Assembly (NCBI GenBank): GCA_950022655.1
Contig: OX465587.1
Location: 22,509,716-22,573,715, forward strand
Length of the DNA: 64,000 nt
Origin: Alentia gelatinosa
Lineage: Eukaryota > Annelida > Polychaeta > Phyllodocida > Polynoidae
Direction: 5' to 3'
Under the pieces are notes generated by a model. The model was not told where the DNA came from. It searched no databases and saw only the letters and a list, made by a program, of their open reading frames with translations. Made by a program: the position numbers and the translations under genes. This document shows positions 1 to 12,283 of the stretch, piece after piece; position 1 is the first letter of the stretch, and each line of letters begins with the position of its first letter.

Positions 1-1429
1 AACTTGTCGGCGTAATAGCAGGATCAAACAAAAATGTTCAAAGGCGTCTTTGATGGCGTGCGGCGTGACGTCACGAGGATGATGTCACACCGGCCGCGAG
101 CCTCTAGATGGCGCTGCATCCGGGAGGGCCGGAATGCGTCTCGTAATCGTCAGGGGGCGCCACTCCGTTCTCCTTGTGAGCCCATTAAGCCTCCTCAGTC
201 GGTCACAATTAACTCAAACACGAGAAATTGGCGGATTAACAATTTATTAAGGTGTAGATTAACAGGGTAATCTAAAAGTTGAGAGGTTTGATGAATTGCA
301 AGTCAGAATACGCCCTTAATAAATTTAAAGATAGTTGTGGGGCGGGCGGTGGTCAAATAGCCGTTTGAAGTCTTTGAAGCTGGCGCCCGAGAAGGGCGAG
401 GGATGACGTCATCGCGAGGAGTGACTAAGATATCCATCAGATGTCATGACAGTCAATTAACCTCCAATTTACAGTTAGCGCCCAATGTGTGAATGTAGCT
501 GAAATAATCTGTATTTACCGTTAATCTCATTGTAACTGCCATAAAGATATGTTTCAGATATGTTAATCATTGCCATTTTCATTTACTATATTTGACATGT
601 ATTCATATACGCCCAGACGTTCAGTACGTTACACTCAGTAGCGAGATTAAAGCCAGTGCCAGCCAACATTCTTCCTTAGATAAGGTCACACTTGAGTAGC
701 AGACGACAACTAAGTAGCTAATCTCACTTCAGGTTAAGAAAGTGTAACCTACGGAGAGTGAGACATCAAAGCCCGGCCCCACTGGTGCGACGCGATCATC
801 GCACACGTTTTATTTTGTTTTTATTCAGGTAAGTTTGTAAGGGACAAATTGTACATTCGCTGGGTTCAATCAGCGTTTTATGGGCCCCCGACGCCCCATC
901 GTTGATTTTTATTGCCCAGATTGCGATGATTTCACCGTACTCAATCGCAAGAAAAGCATATGGTTTGCCCCACTGGTGCGATAGAATCATCACAAAGCTT
1001 GTGTTGCCTTTTATGAAAAAACGGCAAATGTGGAAATTACCAATAAAAAGAAGCATTACAAAGTACCTCTGAGCAGATCTTATCTGTGAAGGGCTGACAC
1101 AGCCAAGAAGAAGTTCTCTACCCACTTCATCCCATGGACTTAAACTACAGTATTCTAGTGATAAGTTACTCCAGTGTTTGTGACATATTCTAGGACTTTA
1201 CCAACTGCAGTCCACATACACTACACAGCTCTCCCCATCTACCACATACTTCTCACCCATACAACCCACCATCGTATCACTGTAGACCAGTGCTGCATGC
1301 TGGTCTACAGTTCAGCCCACAAGTATGCAAAATACTGTCTAGTATGTTAATTACTTCCTCTAACCTGACCAATTTTGTATTTATAATCCTGCCTGTCTTC
1401 CCTAATTATCATAGAGTTGTAATATCATT
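1..1429. other. Gene-free leading region
   Basis: I see no supportable gene here; the open frames are short and show no family signature. A short direct repeat beginning GCCCCACTGGTGCGA occurs near 775 and again near 966. A 10-bp inverted repeat (TGTAGACCAG and its complement) lies at 1281-1309 around a 9-base loop. Otherwise the stretch looks like ordinary intergenic DNA. Confidence 0.6.
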
Positions 1430-1441
1430 ATATTAGGAGAG

Positions 1442-1856
1442 GTCTGCTTGGGTTGACAGCAATTACCAATCTGTTCACCCTCTTGGTCGCCTTGCCTCCT
1501 TGTGGTGCAAACCGGATATGCTTGCACACAAGCATAACAAAAGCGACCGGGGTGGGGAGTTAGCTCAGTGATAAAGAGCACTGGACTTGTAATCCCAAGG
1601 TTGTCAGATTTTGTTGATTTGAGCCCCACTCCAGCCATTTTTCTCCTTCATCCCCAAGCAGTAGCAGATTTACTGCTATATCAAAGGTCAATCCTTCTTA
1701 TACCATATCTCTGTGGTGTGGGAAGTAAGAGAACTCCCACCTCAGTAAATGAGTATTGGTGAGATTTCTACCTACATTCATCTATTAGATTCGGTCAAAC
1801 CCAAAGTAACTCTAACTGAAAAAAGTGTACGTTAAACTACCCAAACAAACAAACAA
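1442..1856 (+). mobile_element. tRNA-derived SINE with 12-bp target-site duplication
   Basis: A perfect 12-bp direct repeat, ATATTAGGAGAG, flanks the unit at 1430-1441 and 1857-1868, and the unit ends in an AAAC-repeat tail just before the right copy. Inside, about 1552-1636 resembles a tRNA: an A-box-like TAGCTCAGTG at 1561, an anticodon-arm-like stretch with TGT (Thr-type) at 1588-1590, and a degenerate B box GATTTGAGCCC near 1616. The variable and T-arm region is too long and mismatched for a functional tRNA. The tRNA part is preceded by about 110 bases that also lie inside the duplication, which is unusual for a SINE. Confidence 0.8.
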
Positions 1857-1868
1857 ATATTAGGAGAG

Positions 1869-3036
1869 AATCATCGTGTTAATAAGCACAACACGGCACA
1901 CCATTGTCGCCATTACTGGAAGTTACTCTTTATTGTCTTTCTGTGCTGTTGGATTGTCTACTACAGTTGTAGGCAACTTTTTGAATTTTTGTTTCAAAAT
2001 TAAAGAAATGATTTTTTGGATATATTGGACATAACTAAAATTATTACATTTTTTTTTATTCTATTATGGCCATACGTTGTCGACGGCAAGCTTCAAATGT
2101 AATGTAAATTCATGTAATAACATGTGTTGAAATACAATGATATAGAGTACAAATATAGACACAGCATTCACTATATTTATACAATGATGTGAATATGTGA
2201 TGGAGTTTAATGGTGTCTTGGACTGACTATAAAGTGGATAAATCTGTACACAATAAGGGCTATCATCTTGATAAGCATGATGTTTTTAAGCATAGAGTCT
2301 GTATAAAGTATCAAGGCCATTTGGTAGGTAGGTAGTACTGGTAGAGATTTTACACATCGTTCAAAGCACATTTTACTGGGTAGTACTTTCAGTTCTACAA
2401 TTTGTGCGTTCCACAGTAATTTTCCTAGATAATCGCGGGAATTTTTTGTGTATAAGATCCTGTGCATGATAGTTATATGTTAATTATTGTCATCAACATA
2501 GTCATAAATAAGGTAAAATTTCCTCTCCCGTGTGCGTTGCGTGATCTGCTGCGGTCTGTGAACGCTTTCGGTCGAATTTTTTTTTTTTTACTAAAGCTGA
2601 ACATTCCCCTCGTAAACCGAAACATAGTCATAAATTACCATTCACCAGGTCATGTATAATTACCTGTACCAAACTATATAGCAAATTACACTATGTTGTA
2701 AGGTCATGTCTGTGTTTGTACAAGTATATCTGCGAGAAAAGAAATATCAAATTGTTCATACTAGATGGTTAGAGGGGAGTTGGTGGTGGGGAGGTCCAGG
2801 AAGGTTCCCGCCACCCTCCCACAGTCCTACTATAGTCCTGTGGCCTATAACATATATATTTTTTCAACTTCCTTTATTGGTACTTATACATCACATACAT
2901 CTTTCCATATATAACAGTTATAATGTACCATTAAGGATGGCTACCTGGCAGCATTGGTCTGGCCTTTTGCTGGTTTTCCTCAGGTGCCATACAAAAAAAA
3001 CCAGTTGATAACGAGCAGGGTTATGCTCATTGACAC
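1869..3036. other. Gene-free spacer before the large foldback element
   Basis: AT-rich sequence with short homopolymers. I see no coding signature, RNA gene or clear repeat boundary. It ends at the TTA (3037-3039) that forms the left target duplication of the next element. Confidence 0.6.
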
Positions 3037-3039
3037 TTA

Positions 3040-3480
3040 AGCCCATAAGACAGCGATATTTTCCACAGATTCTGCCAGATCCGATCACCGATTATAATCG
3101 GGAACAAGAATATCGCTATAAGATAGCGACCCGACCATTGTGCCCGATCACGCCCTTGCCCGATGAATCCGTCGGGTCGGTCAGAATCGGGTCGCTGTAC
3201 GCACTTCACAGACCCGATTTTAATCGGGTCGGGCATTACTAGCGTGGGGGTAATGACCGACTCTGCCCGACCTTAATCGTGTCGCTGTACACACTTCACT
3301 GACTGTTCCCGATTCTGAGAAGGCCATTTGAATATCGATGCTACCTATCCCCTAGTCCGATTTACAAGTGCCTTAAACCGATTTGTAGGGGAGACAGAGG
3401 TGATAATGAATCTGAAAACAGTTTCCGAATATCTTAATTAGATCCAAAGTTACCGAACTTTGAATCATTTTCTATGAATC
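3040..3480 (+). repeat. Left terminal inverted repeat of the 10.9-kb element
   Basis: This block matches the complement of 13605-13962. The outer terminus of the right arm continues directly into the CGACCCGACCATTGTG block. On the left, about 75 bases form a small hairpin (3040-3115, arms ending in the TAAGACAGCGA motif) placed before that block. The hairpin also occurs inside the right arm at about 13380-13466, so it behaves as a separate mini-element that sits at, or replaced, the left terminus. Confidence 0.7.
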
Positions 3481-3485
3481 CACAT

Positions 3486-3690
3486 GTGCGGTCCATAACT
3501 ATCAAAAATGTCCATAACTATCAAAAATGACTTTGTTTGAGACTTATAGACATTCGTCATGCCCATAACTATCAAAAATGTCCATAACTATCAAAAATGA
3601 CTTTGTTTGAGACTTATGGACATTCGTCACGCCCATAACTATCAAAATGTCCATAAGTATCAAAAAATGTCCATAACTATCAAAACCTGG
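3486..3690 (+). repeat. Short tandem repeats of CCATAACTATCAAAAATG
   Basis: The 18-base motif recurs about seven times, partly inside a longer unit of roughly 60 bases that includes GACTTTGTTTGAGACTTATG. The complementary array is at about 13142-13265 in the right arm. It forms the second layer of the long inverted repeat. Confidence 0.8.
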
Positions 3691-3714
3691 TTAAAAAATG
3701 TATTACCGCATTTG

Positions 3715-4505
3715 TGTTACATAGCGTTACTTCCCGTTACCATTCAACCGCGTTACGCTACCTAAGAAAACATTACCGATCAAATCGCGTTACATTCTAA
3801 TTGCGTTGCGCTACCTAAGAATGCGTTATATTTATGACCACATTACATCCTAACCCCGTTATCGCGTTATCGTTACCACGTTACCGTTACTGCATTACCA
3901 ATCTAACCTCGTTACAGTATAACACTTCTAACCGTGTTAGCATCCTAACCCTGTTACTGCATCACAGTTACCGCATTACCATACTAACCCTGTTACGCGT
4001 TACCATACTAACCGCGTTACGCGTTACCGTTCTAACCGCGTTACATTCTAACCGCGTTACGCGTTACCGTTCTAACCACGTTACCATACTAACCGCGTTA
4101 CGCGTTACCGTTCTAACCGCGTTACATTCTAACCGCGTTACGCGTTACCGTTCTAACCGCGTTACATACTAACCACGTTACGCGTTACCGTTCTAACCGC
4201 GTTACCGTTCTAAACGCGTTACGCGTTACCGTTCTAACCGCGTTATATACTAACCCCGTTACGCGTTACCGTGCTAATCGTAGAAACGTGGTCAATTTTT
4301 TATTTCTATCAGGAGGTGAATCGTAGACCATATCGGTGCCATATCGTAGTAGGTGGACGCCAGGCCTTACCATGTTACCATGGTAAAGCCCATTACCGTG
4401 TTATCTTTCTATCTGCATTACATCTTAATCTTGTTACCATTACTACATTACCACATTACCATTCTAACTCGTTAAGGTCATATCGCGTTATCGCGTTATC
4501 GTTAC
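3715..4505 (+). repeat. GTTAC-rich minisatellite, left arm
   Basis: A degenerate array of units such as CTAACCGCGTTACGCGTTAC, period about 24 bases in its best part (3990-4270). The complementary array is at 12620-13130. The segment joining the arrays to the spacers also matches across arms: GCTAATCGTAGAAACGTGG near 4274 pairs with its complement near 12620. Confidence 0.85.
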
Positions 4506-4529
4506 CCCTGTGCGGCCCATCCGCCACCT

Positions 4530-7500
4530 ATGCTGTCCCTCCTCCATACTGCCCCTCAACCATACTGTCCCTCAACCATACTGCCCCTCCACTATACTTA
4601 CCCTCCACCATACTGTCCCTCCACCATACTGTCTCTCCGCCATACTAACCCTCTACCAAACAACCCCTCCACCATACTGCCCCTCCACCATACTGTCCCT
4701 CAACCATACTGCCCCTCCACCATACTGTCCCTTAACCATACTGCCCCTCCACCATACTGTCCCTCAACCATACTGTCCTCTACCAGTCTGCCCCTCTACT
4801 ATAATGCCCCTCTACTACACTGCCCCTCCACCATGCTGCCCCTCCACCAAGCTCCCCCTCCACCATGCTGCCCGTCCACCATGCTGCCCCTCCATCATAC
4901 TGCCCCTCCACCATACTGCCCCTCCACCATATTGTCCCTCCGCCATACTGCCCCTTTACTATATTTCCCCTCCACCATACTGCCCCTCCACCATGCTGCC
5001 CTTCCACCATACTACCCCTCCACCAAACTGCCCCTCTACCATACTTTCCCTCAACCATACTGCCCCTCTACCATACCTTCCTTCAACCATACTGTCCCTC
5101 CACCATGCTGCCCCTCCACTATACTACCCCTTTACCACACTGCCCCTCCACCATACTGCCCCTCTACTACACTGCCCCTCCACCATACTGGCCCTCTCCC
5201 ATACTGCCCCTCTACTACACTGCCCCTCTACTACACTGCCCCTCCACCATGCTGCCCCTCTCCCATACTGCTCCTCTACTAAACTGCCCCTCCACCATAC
5301 TGCCCCTCCACCATACTGTCCCTCCACCATACTGCCCCTCTCCAATACTGCCCCTCTACTACACTGCCCCTCCACCATACTGCCCCTCGACTATACTGTC
5401 CCTCCACCATACTGCCTCTCCACCATACTGCCCCTCTCCCATACTGCCCCTCTACTATACTGCCCCTCTCCCATACTGCCCCTCCGCCATACTGCCCCTC
5501 TGGAGACCATGCTGCCCCTTCACCATACTGCCCCTCCACCATACTGTCCCTTAACCATACTGCCCCTCCACCATACTGTCCCTCAACCATACTGTCCTCT
5601 ACCATACTACCCCTCTACTATAATGCTCCTCTACTACAGTGCCCCTCCACCATACTGCCCCTCCACCATGCTGCCCCTCCACCAAGCTCCCCCTCCACCA
5701 TGCTGCCCTTCCACCATGCTGCCCCTCCATCATACTGCCCCTCCACCATACTGCCCCTCCACCATATTGTCCCTCCGCCATACTGCCCCTCTACTATATT
5801 GCCCCTCCACCATACTGCCCCTCCACCGTGCTGGCCCTCCACCAATTTACCCCTTCACCAAGCTGACCCTCTACCATACTTTCCCTCAACCATACTGCCC
5901 CTCAACCATGCTGCCCCTCCACTATCCTACCCCTTTCCCACACTGCCCCTCCACCATACTGCCCCTCTACTACACTGCCCCTCCACCATACTGGCCCTCT
6001 CCCATACTGCCCCTCTACTACACTGCCCCTCTACTACACTGCCCCTCCACCATGCTGCCCCTCTCCAATACTGCCCCTCTACTACACTGCCCCTCCACCA
6101 TACTGCCCCTCCACCATACTGTCCCTCCACCATACTGCCCCTCTCCAATACTGCCCTTCTACTACACTGCCCCTCCACCATAATGCCCCTCGACTATACT
6201 GTCCCTCCACCATACTGCCTTTCCAGCATACTGCCCTTCTACTACACTGCCCCTCCACAATACTGGCCCTCTATCATACTGCCTCTCCACCATACTGCCC
6301 CTCTCCCATACTGCCCCTCTACTATACTGCCCCTCTCCCATACTGCCCCTCCACTTTACTGTCCCTCTTCTACTGCCCCTCTACTATATTGCCCCTCCAC
6401 CATACTGCCCCTCTGGAGACCATGCTGCCCCTCCACCATACTGCCCCTCTGGAGACCATGCTGCCCCTCCACCATACTGCCCCTCCACCATACTGTCCCT
6501 CCACCATACTGCCCCTCTCCAATACTGCCCCTCTACTACACTGCCCCTCCACCATACTGCCCCTCGACTATACTGTCCCTCCACCATACTGCCTCTCCAC
6601 CATACTGCCCCTCTCCCATACTGCCCCTCTACTATACTGCCCCTCTCCCATACTGCCCCTCCGCCATACTGCCCCTCTGGAGACCATGCTGCCCCTTCAC
6701 CATACTGCCCCTCCACCATACTGTCCCTTAACCATACTGCCCCTCCACCATACTGTCCCTCAACCATACTGTCCTCTACCATACTACCCCTCTACTATAA
6801 TGCTCCTCTACTACAGTGCCCCTCCACCATACTGCCCCTCCACCATGCTGCCCCTCCACCAAGCTCCCCCTCCACCATGCTGCCCTTCCACCATGCTGCC
6901 CCTCCATCATACTGCCCCTCCACCATATTGTCCCTCCGCCATACTGCCCCTCTACTATATTGCCCCTCCACCATACTGCCCCTCCACCGTGCTGGCCCTC
7001 CACCAATTTACCCCTTCACCAAGCTGACCCTCTACCATACTTTCCCTCAACCATACTGCCCCTCAACCATGCTGCCCCTCCACTATCCTACCCCTTTCCC
7101 ACACTGCCCCTCCACCATACTGCCCCTCTACTACACTGCCCCTCCACCATACTGGCCCTCTCCCATACTGCCCCTCTACTACACTGCCCCTCTACTACAC
7201 TGCCCCTCCACCATGCTGCCCCTCTCCAATACTGCCCCTCTACTACACTGCCCCTCCACCATACTGCCCCTCCACCATACTGTCCCTCCACCATACTGCC
7301 CCTCTCCAATACTGCCCTTCTACTACACTGCCCCTCCACCATAATGCCCCTCGACTATACTGTCCCTCCACCATACTGCCTTTCCAGCATACTGCCCTTC
7401 TACTACACTGCCCCTCCACAATACTGGCCCTCTATCATACTGCCTCTCCACCATACTGCCCCTCTCCCATACTGCCCCTCTACTATACTGCCCCTCTCCC

Positions 7501-7910
7501 ATACTGCCCCTCCACTTTACTGTCCCTCTTCTACTGCCCCTCTACTATATTGCCCCTCCACCATACTGCCCCTCTGGAGACCATGCTGCCCCTCCACCAT
7601 ACTGCCCCTCTGGAGACCATGCTGCCCCTCCACCATACTGCCCCTCCACCATGCTGCCCCTCCACCATGCTGCCCCTCCACCATACTGCCCCTCCACCAT
7701 ACTGCCCGTCTATCATACTGCCCCTCCACCATATTGTCCCTCCACCATACTGCCCCTCTATCATACTGTCCCTCCACCATACTGCCCATTTCCCATACTT
7801 CCCCTCTACTAGACCGCTCCTCCACTATACTGCCCCTCCACCATACTGCCCCTCTCCCATACTGCCCCTACACAATACTGCCCCTTTCCCATATTGCCCC
7901 TCTAAGTACT
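4530..7910 (+). repeat. 16-bp minisatellite array (GCCCCTCCACCATACT), left arm
   Basis: About 3.4 kb of a 16-base unit with common variants (CTCTACTACACT, CTCTCCCATACT, CCTCAACCATACT). Because 16 is not a multiple of 3 and the unit lacks stops, all three forward frames stay open and translate into the same 16-residue repeat rich in Pro, Leu, His and Cys; the complement yields Gly/Trp/Val repeats. These long frames are by-products of the repeat, not genes. A higher-order duplication of about 1.16-1.18 kb is visible between roughly 5400-6720 and 6570-7900. Confidence 0.93.
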
Positions 7911-8781
7911 TATATAGAACGTCCTGACCATGCTGTACAAGTCACAGGACGAGATGACAATTTACGGTTTGTACGGAACTGGGCGTAAACGCCTCGTTCC
8001 GTACAAACCGTAAATTGTCATCTCGTTCTGTGACTTGTACAAGCATGGTAGGACGTTATATATTTACTATATACCCAAATCTATTTAACTACTACCGTAA
8101 ATATAGGCGAAAATCACCTTTTGAAGGGTCTATTGGGACCCGCCCCCTTGTACGGAAAGTCAATACACTCTGGTACTGTTTACTTTTCTTATTTCGTGAC
8201 GTAAATGCGTGACGTCACGCATTTCCTAATGCATATCTAGTAGTTATTAACGTTATTGAATCTGTTTGGAGAGTGATTGATTTGGATTTTAATCTTCACC
8301 GTAGCATAGTTAACGTTATATAGTTAAGTTGTTAAATCTATGTTAGGAGAGTGTATTGACCATTTACGGGTGGCGCCATCTGCCTGTTTTAACGGAACTA
8401 ATATTGTATCGACTCGTGGATTATAAGTGGCTTCTCAATCAACGGAATCTTTGGGATAACATCATATATTAAGTTAAGTATATTTACATATGTTATTCAT
8501 AATTAATTCTATTTAATCTTAATACGAGTTCAAGTTATAATTATAGTTAACGAAATATAAGTAATTTATAAAAGACAACACTGTTTTATTTCAACATTTC
8601 ATATTTTAACGTGGTCGTTTCACGTAGCAACGTGTCCATTTTTCAAGTCCGTACACTTGACAAAGTCTCTACCAGGCGGTCCGCACACTATTTTACGGAC
8701 TTGAAGTCTGTATATTCAAATTACTTTATATGCCAAAACAGTGCGTATTTACAGTATATACGGCATGGGTATATAGTAATA
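7911..8781. other. Unique 871-bp segment flanked by 40-bp direct repeats
   Basis: This non-satellite segment interrupts the 16-bp array. The 40 bases before it (7871-7910) recur after it (8782-8821) with one mismatch. It begins with a long hairpin, contains a 22-bp perfect palindrome around TGACGTCA at 8203-8224, and has a 12-bp inverted repeat TTCAAGTCCGTA at 8642-8653 and 8694-8705. I see no protein-coding signature. It may be an insertion with a long duplication, or an island trapped when a block of the array was duplicated. Confidence 0.7.
7913..8062. repeat. Long near-perfect hairpin, about 62-bp arms
   Basis: The left arm (about 7913-7973) pairs with the right arm (about 7997-8062) with very few mismatches, covering CATGCTGTACAAGTCAC, GACAATTTACGG and TTGTACGGAAC. 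The loop of about 16-20 bases contains another short palindrome, GGCGTAAACGCC. Near-identity of the arms suggests a recent origin or ongoing homogenisation. Confidence 0.85.
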
Positions 8782-8821
8782 CACAATACTGCCCCTTTCC
8801 CATATTGCCCCGCTAAGTACT

Positions 8822-9078
8822 ACACTGCCCCTCCACTATACTGCCCCTCCACCATACTGCCCCTCTCCCATACTGCCCCTCCACCATGCTGCCCCTCCAT
8901 AATACTGCCCCTCCACCATACGGCCCCTCAATCATAATGCCCCTCCACCATACTGTCCCTCTACCATACTGCCCCTCTATCATACTGTCCCTCCACCATA
9001 CTGCCCCTTTCCCATACTGCCCCTCTACTAGACTGCCCCTCCACTATACTGCCTCTCTACAATACTGCCCCTCCACTA
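8822..9078 (+). repeat. 16-bp minisatellite, inner left portion
   Basis: The same GCCCCTCCACCATACT units as the main left-arm array resume after the unique segment and run into the TACATCC array. Confidence 0.88.
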
Positions 9079-10085
9079 TACTACCCTACATCCTACATCT
9101 CCACATCCATACATCCTACATCCCTACATCCTACATTCCCACATCTCCACATCCATTCTTCCTACATCCCTACATCCTACTTTCCCACATCCCTACATGC
9201 CTACATCCCCACATCCCTACATGCCTACATCCCTACATCCTACATCCCCACATCCCTACATCCTACATCCCCACATCCTACATCTCCACATCCATACATC
9301 CTACATCCTACTTTCCCACATCCCTACATTTGCACATCCCTAAATCACTACATCCCAACATCCCTACATCATTACATCCATACATCCCCACATCCTTCTT
9401 CCCACATCCCCACATCCCTACATCTCCACACCTATACATCCTACATCCCCACATCTCCACATCCATACATCCTATATCCCTACATCCTACATCTCCACAT
9501 CCATATATCCATATATCCCCACATCCGACTTCCCCACATCCTAACATCCCTACATCATTACATCTATACATCCCCACATCCTACTGCCCAACATCCCACA
9601 TCCCCAGATTTCCACATCTATACATCCTACATCCCCACATCTCCACATCCATACATCCCCACATATCCATGTGGAGATGTAAGATGTAGGGATGTAGGAT
9701 GTATGCATGTGGAGATGTGGGGATATAGGATGTATAGATGTGGAGATGAATGGATGTAGGATGTAGGGATGTGGGGATGTATGATGGGGGAAGTAGGATG
9801 TAGGGATGTAATGATGTAGGATGTGGGGAAGTAGGATGTGAGGATGTATGGATATATGGATGTGGAGATGTAGGATGTAGGGATGTAGGATGTAGGATAT
9901 ATGGAGGTGGAGATGTAGGATGTGGGGATGTATGGATGTAGTGATGTGGGGATGTGGAGATGTGGGGATGTAGGCTGTAGGGATGTAGGATAAATGGATG
10001 TGGAAATGTGGGAATGTAGACTGTAGGGATGTAGGATGTATGGATATGGAGATGTAGGGATGTAGGATGTAAGGATGTAGGATGT
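9079..10085. repeat. TACATCC minisatellite at the axis of the foldback
   Basis: From 9079 to about 9665 the sequence repeats 7- to 12-base units such as TACATCCCTACATCC. From about 9672 to 10085 it repeats the complement (GGATGTAGGGATGTA). The switch occurs at CCACATATCCATGTGG near 9667, so the block is a large inverted repeat with almost no spacer. The same minisatellite type appears in inverted pairs at both ends of the Harbinger element at 15729-24686. Confidence 0.9.
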
Positions 10086-12283
10086 AGGGTAGTATAGTGG
10101 AGGGGCAGTATGGCGAAGGGGCAGTATAGTGGAGGGGCAGTATGGAAAAGGGGCAGTATAGTGGAGGGGCAGTATGGGAGAGGAGCAGTATGGTGGAGGG
10201 GCAGTATAGTGGAGGAGCGGTGTAGTAGAGGGGCAGTATGGGAAAGGGGTAGTATGGTGGAGGGCAGTATGATAGCATAGTGGAGTATGGTGGAGTATGG
10301 TGGAGGGACAGTATGGTGGAGGGGCAGTATGATAGAGGGGCAGTATGGTGAAGGGGCAGTATGATTGAGGGGCAGCATGGTGGAAGGGCAGCATGGTGGA
10401 GGGGGAGCTTGGTGAAGGGGCAGTATGGTGGAGGGGTAGCATGGTGGAGGGGCAGTATGGTGGAGGGGCAGTGTAGTATAGGGGCAGTATAGTAGAGGGG
10501 CAGTATGGTAGAGGACAGTATGGTTGAGGGACAGTATGGTGGAGGGGCAGAATGGTTAAGGGACAGTATGGTGATGGGGCAGTATGGTTGAGGGACAGTA
10601 TGGTGGAGGGGCAGTATGGTGGAGGGGCAGTATGGTGGAGGGGCAGCATGGTGGAGGGGCAGTATGGTGGAGGGGCAATATAGTAGAGGGGCAGTATGGC
10701 GGAGGGACAGTATGGTGGAGGGGCAGTATGGTGGAGGGGCAGTATAGTAGAGGGGCGGTATGGGAAAGGGGCAGTATGGTGGAGGGACAGTATGATAGAG
10801 GGGCAGCATGATGGAGGGACAGTATGGTGGAGGGGAAGTATGATAGAGGGGCAGTATGGTGGAGGGGCATTATGATGGAGGGACAGCATGGTGGAGGGGC
10901 AGCATGGTGGAGGGACAGTATGGTGGAGGGGCAGTATGGTGGAGGGGCAGTATAGTAGAGGGGCAGTATGGGAGAGGGGCAGCATGGCGGAGGGGCAGTA
11001 TGATAGAGGGGCAGTATTGTGGAGGGGCAGTGTAGTAGAAGGGCAGTATGGTGGAGAAGCAGTATGGTGGAGGGACAGTATAGTCGAGGGGCAGTATGGT
11101 GGAGGGGCAGTGTGGGAAAGAGGCAGTATGGTGGAGGGGCAGTGTAGTAGAGGGGCAGTATTGGAAAGGGACAGTATGGTGGAGGGACAGTATGTCGGAG
11201 GGGCAGTATGGTGGAGGGGCAGTGTAATAGAGGGGCAGTATGGGAGAGGGGCAGTATGGTGGAGGGGCAGTATAGTGGAGGGGCAGTATGGTGGAGGGGC
11301 AGTGTGGGAAAGGGGCAGTATAGTGGAGGGGCAGCATGGTGGAGGGGCAGTATGGCTAAATGAAGGTATGGTAGAGGGGCAGTATGGTTGAGGGAAAGTA
11401 TGGTAGAGGGGCAGCTTGGTGGAGGGGCAGTATGATGGAGGGGCAGCATGGTGGAGGGGCAGTATGGTGGAGGGGCAATATAGTAGAGGGGCAGTATGGC
11501 GGAGGGACAGTATGGTGGAGGGGCAGTATAGTAGAGGGGCAGTATGGGAGAGGGGCAGCATGGTGGAGGGGCAGTATGGTTAAAGGAAGGTATGGTAGAA
11601 GGGCAGTATGGTTGAAGGAAAGTATGGTAGAGGAGCAGCTTGGTGGAGGGACAGTATGGTGGAGGGGCAGCATGGTGGAGGGGCAGTATGGTGGAGGGGC
11701 AATATAGTAGAGGGGTAGTATGGCGGAGGGACAGTATGGTGGAGGGGCAGTATGGTGAAGGGGCAGTATAGTAGAGGGGCAGTATGGGAGACGGGCAGCA
11801 TGGTGGAGGGGCAGTTTGATAGAGGGGCAGTATTGTGGAGGGGCAGTGTAGTAGAAGGGCAGTATGGTGAAGAGGCAGTATTCTGGAGGGACAGTATAGT
11901 CGAGGGGCAGTATGGTGGAGGGGCAGTGTGGGAAAGAGGCAGTATGGTTGAGGGCCGGTATGGTGGAGGGGCAGTGTAGTAGAGTGGCAGTATTGGAGAG
12001 GGGCAGTAGGGTGGAGGGACAGTATGGTGGAGGGGCAGTATGGTGGAGGGGCAGTGTAGTACAGGGGCAGTATGAGAGAGGGGCAGTATGGTGCAGGGGC
12101 AGTGTAGTAGAGGGGCAGTGTAGTAGAGGGGCAGTATTGGAGAGGGCCAGTATGTTGGAGGGGCAGTGTAATAGAGGGGCAGTATGGTGGAGGGGCAGTG
12201 TGGGAAAGGGGCAGTATAGTGGACGGGCAGTATGGTGGAGGGAAGGTATGGTAGATGGGCAGTATGGTCGGGGAAATTCTAAC
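10086..12283 (-). repeat. 16-bp minisatellite array, right arm (complement)
   Basis: About 2.2 kb of the complement of the left-arm unit (AGTATGGTGGAGGGGC). Several hundred residues of open frame in multiple frames arise from the 16-base period. The array is shorter than the left arm's and lacks the 871-bp island. Confidence 0.92.

Noticed and set aside
1552..1636. Functional tRNA-Thr gene
   Set aside because: Only the A-box and anticodon arm are tRNA-like; the 3' half has extra bases and mispairs, and the sequence lies inside a duplication-bounded SINE.
4510..7988. Open frames of 200-560 codons encoding proline/histidine/cysteine-rich repeats
   Set aside because: They arise in all frames from a stop-free 16-base minisatellite, have no unique domain, and are mirrored on the other strand.
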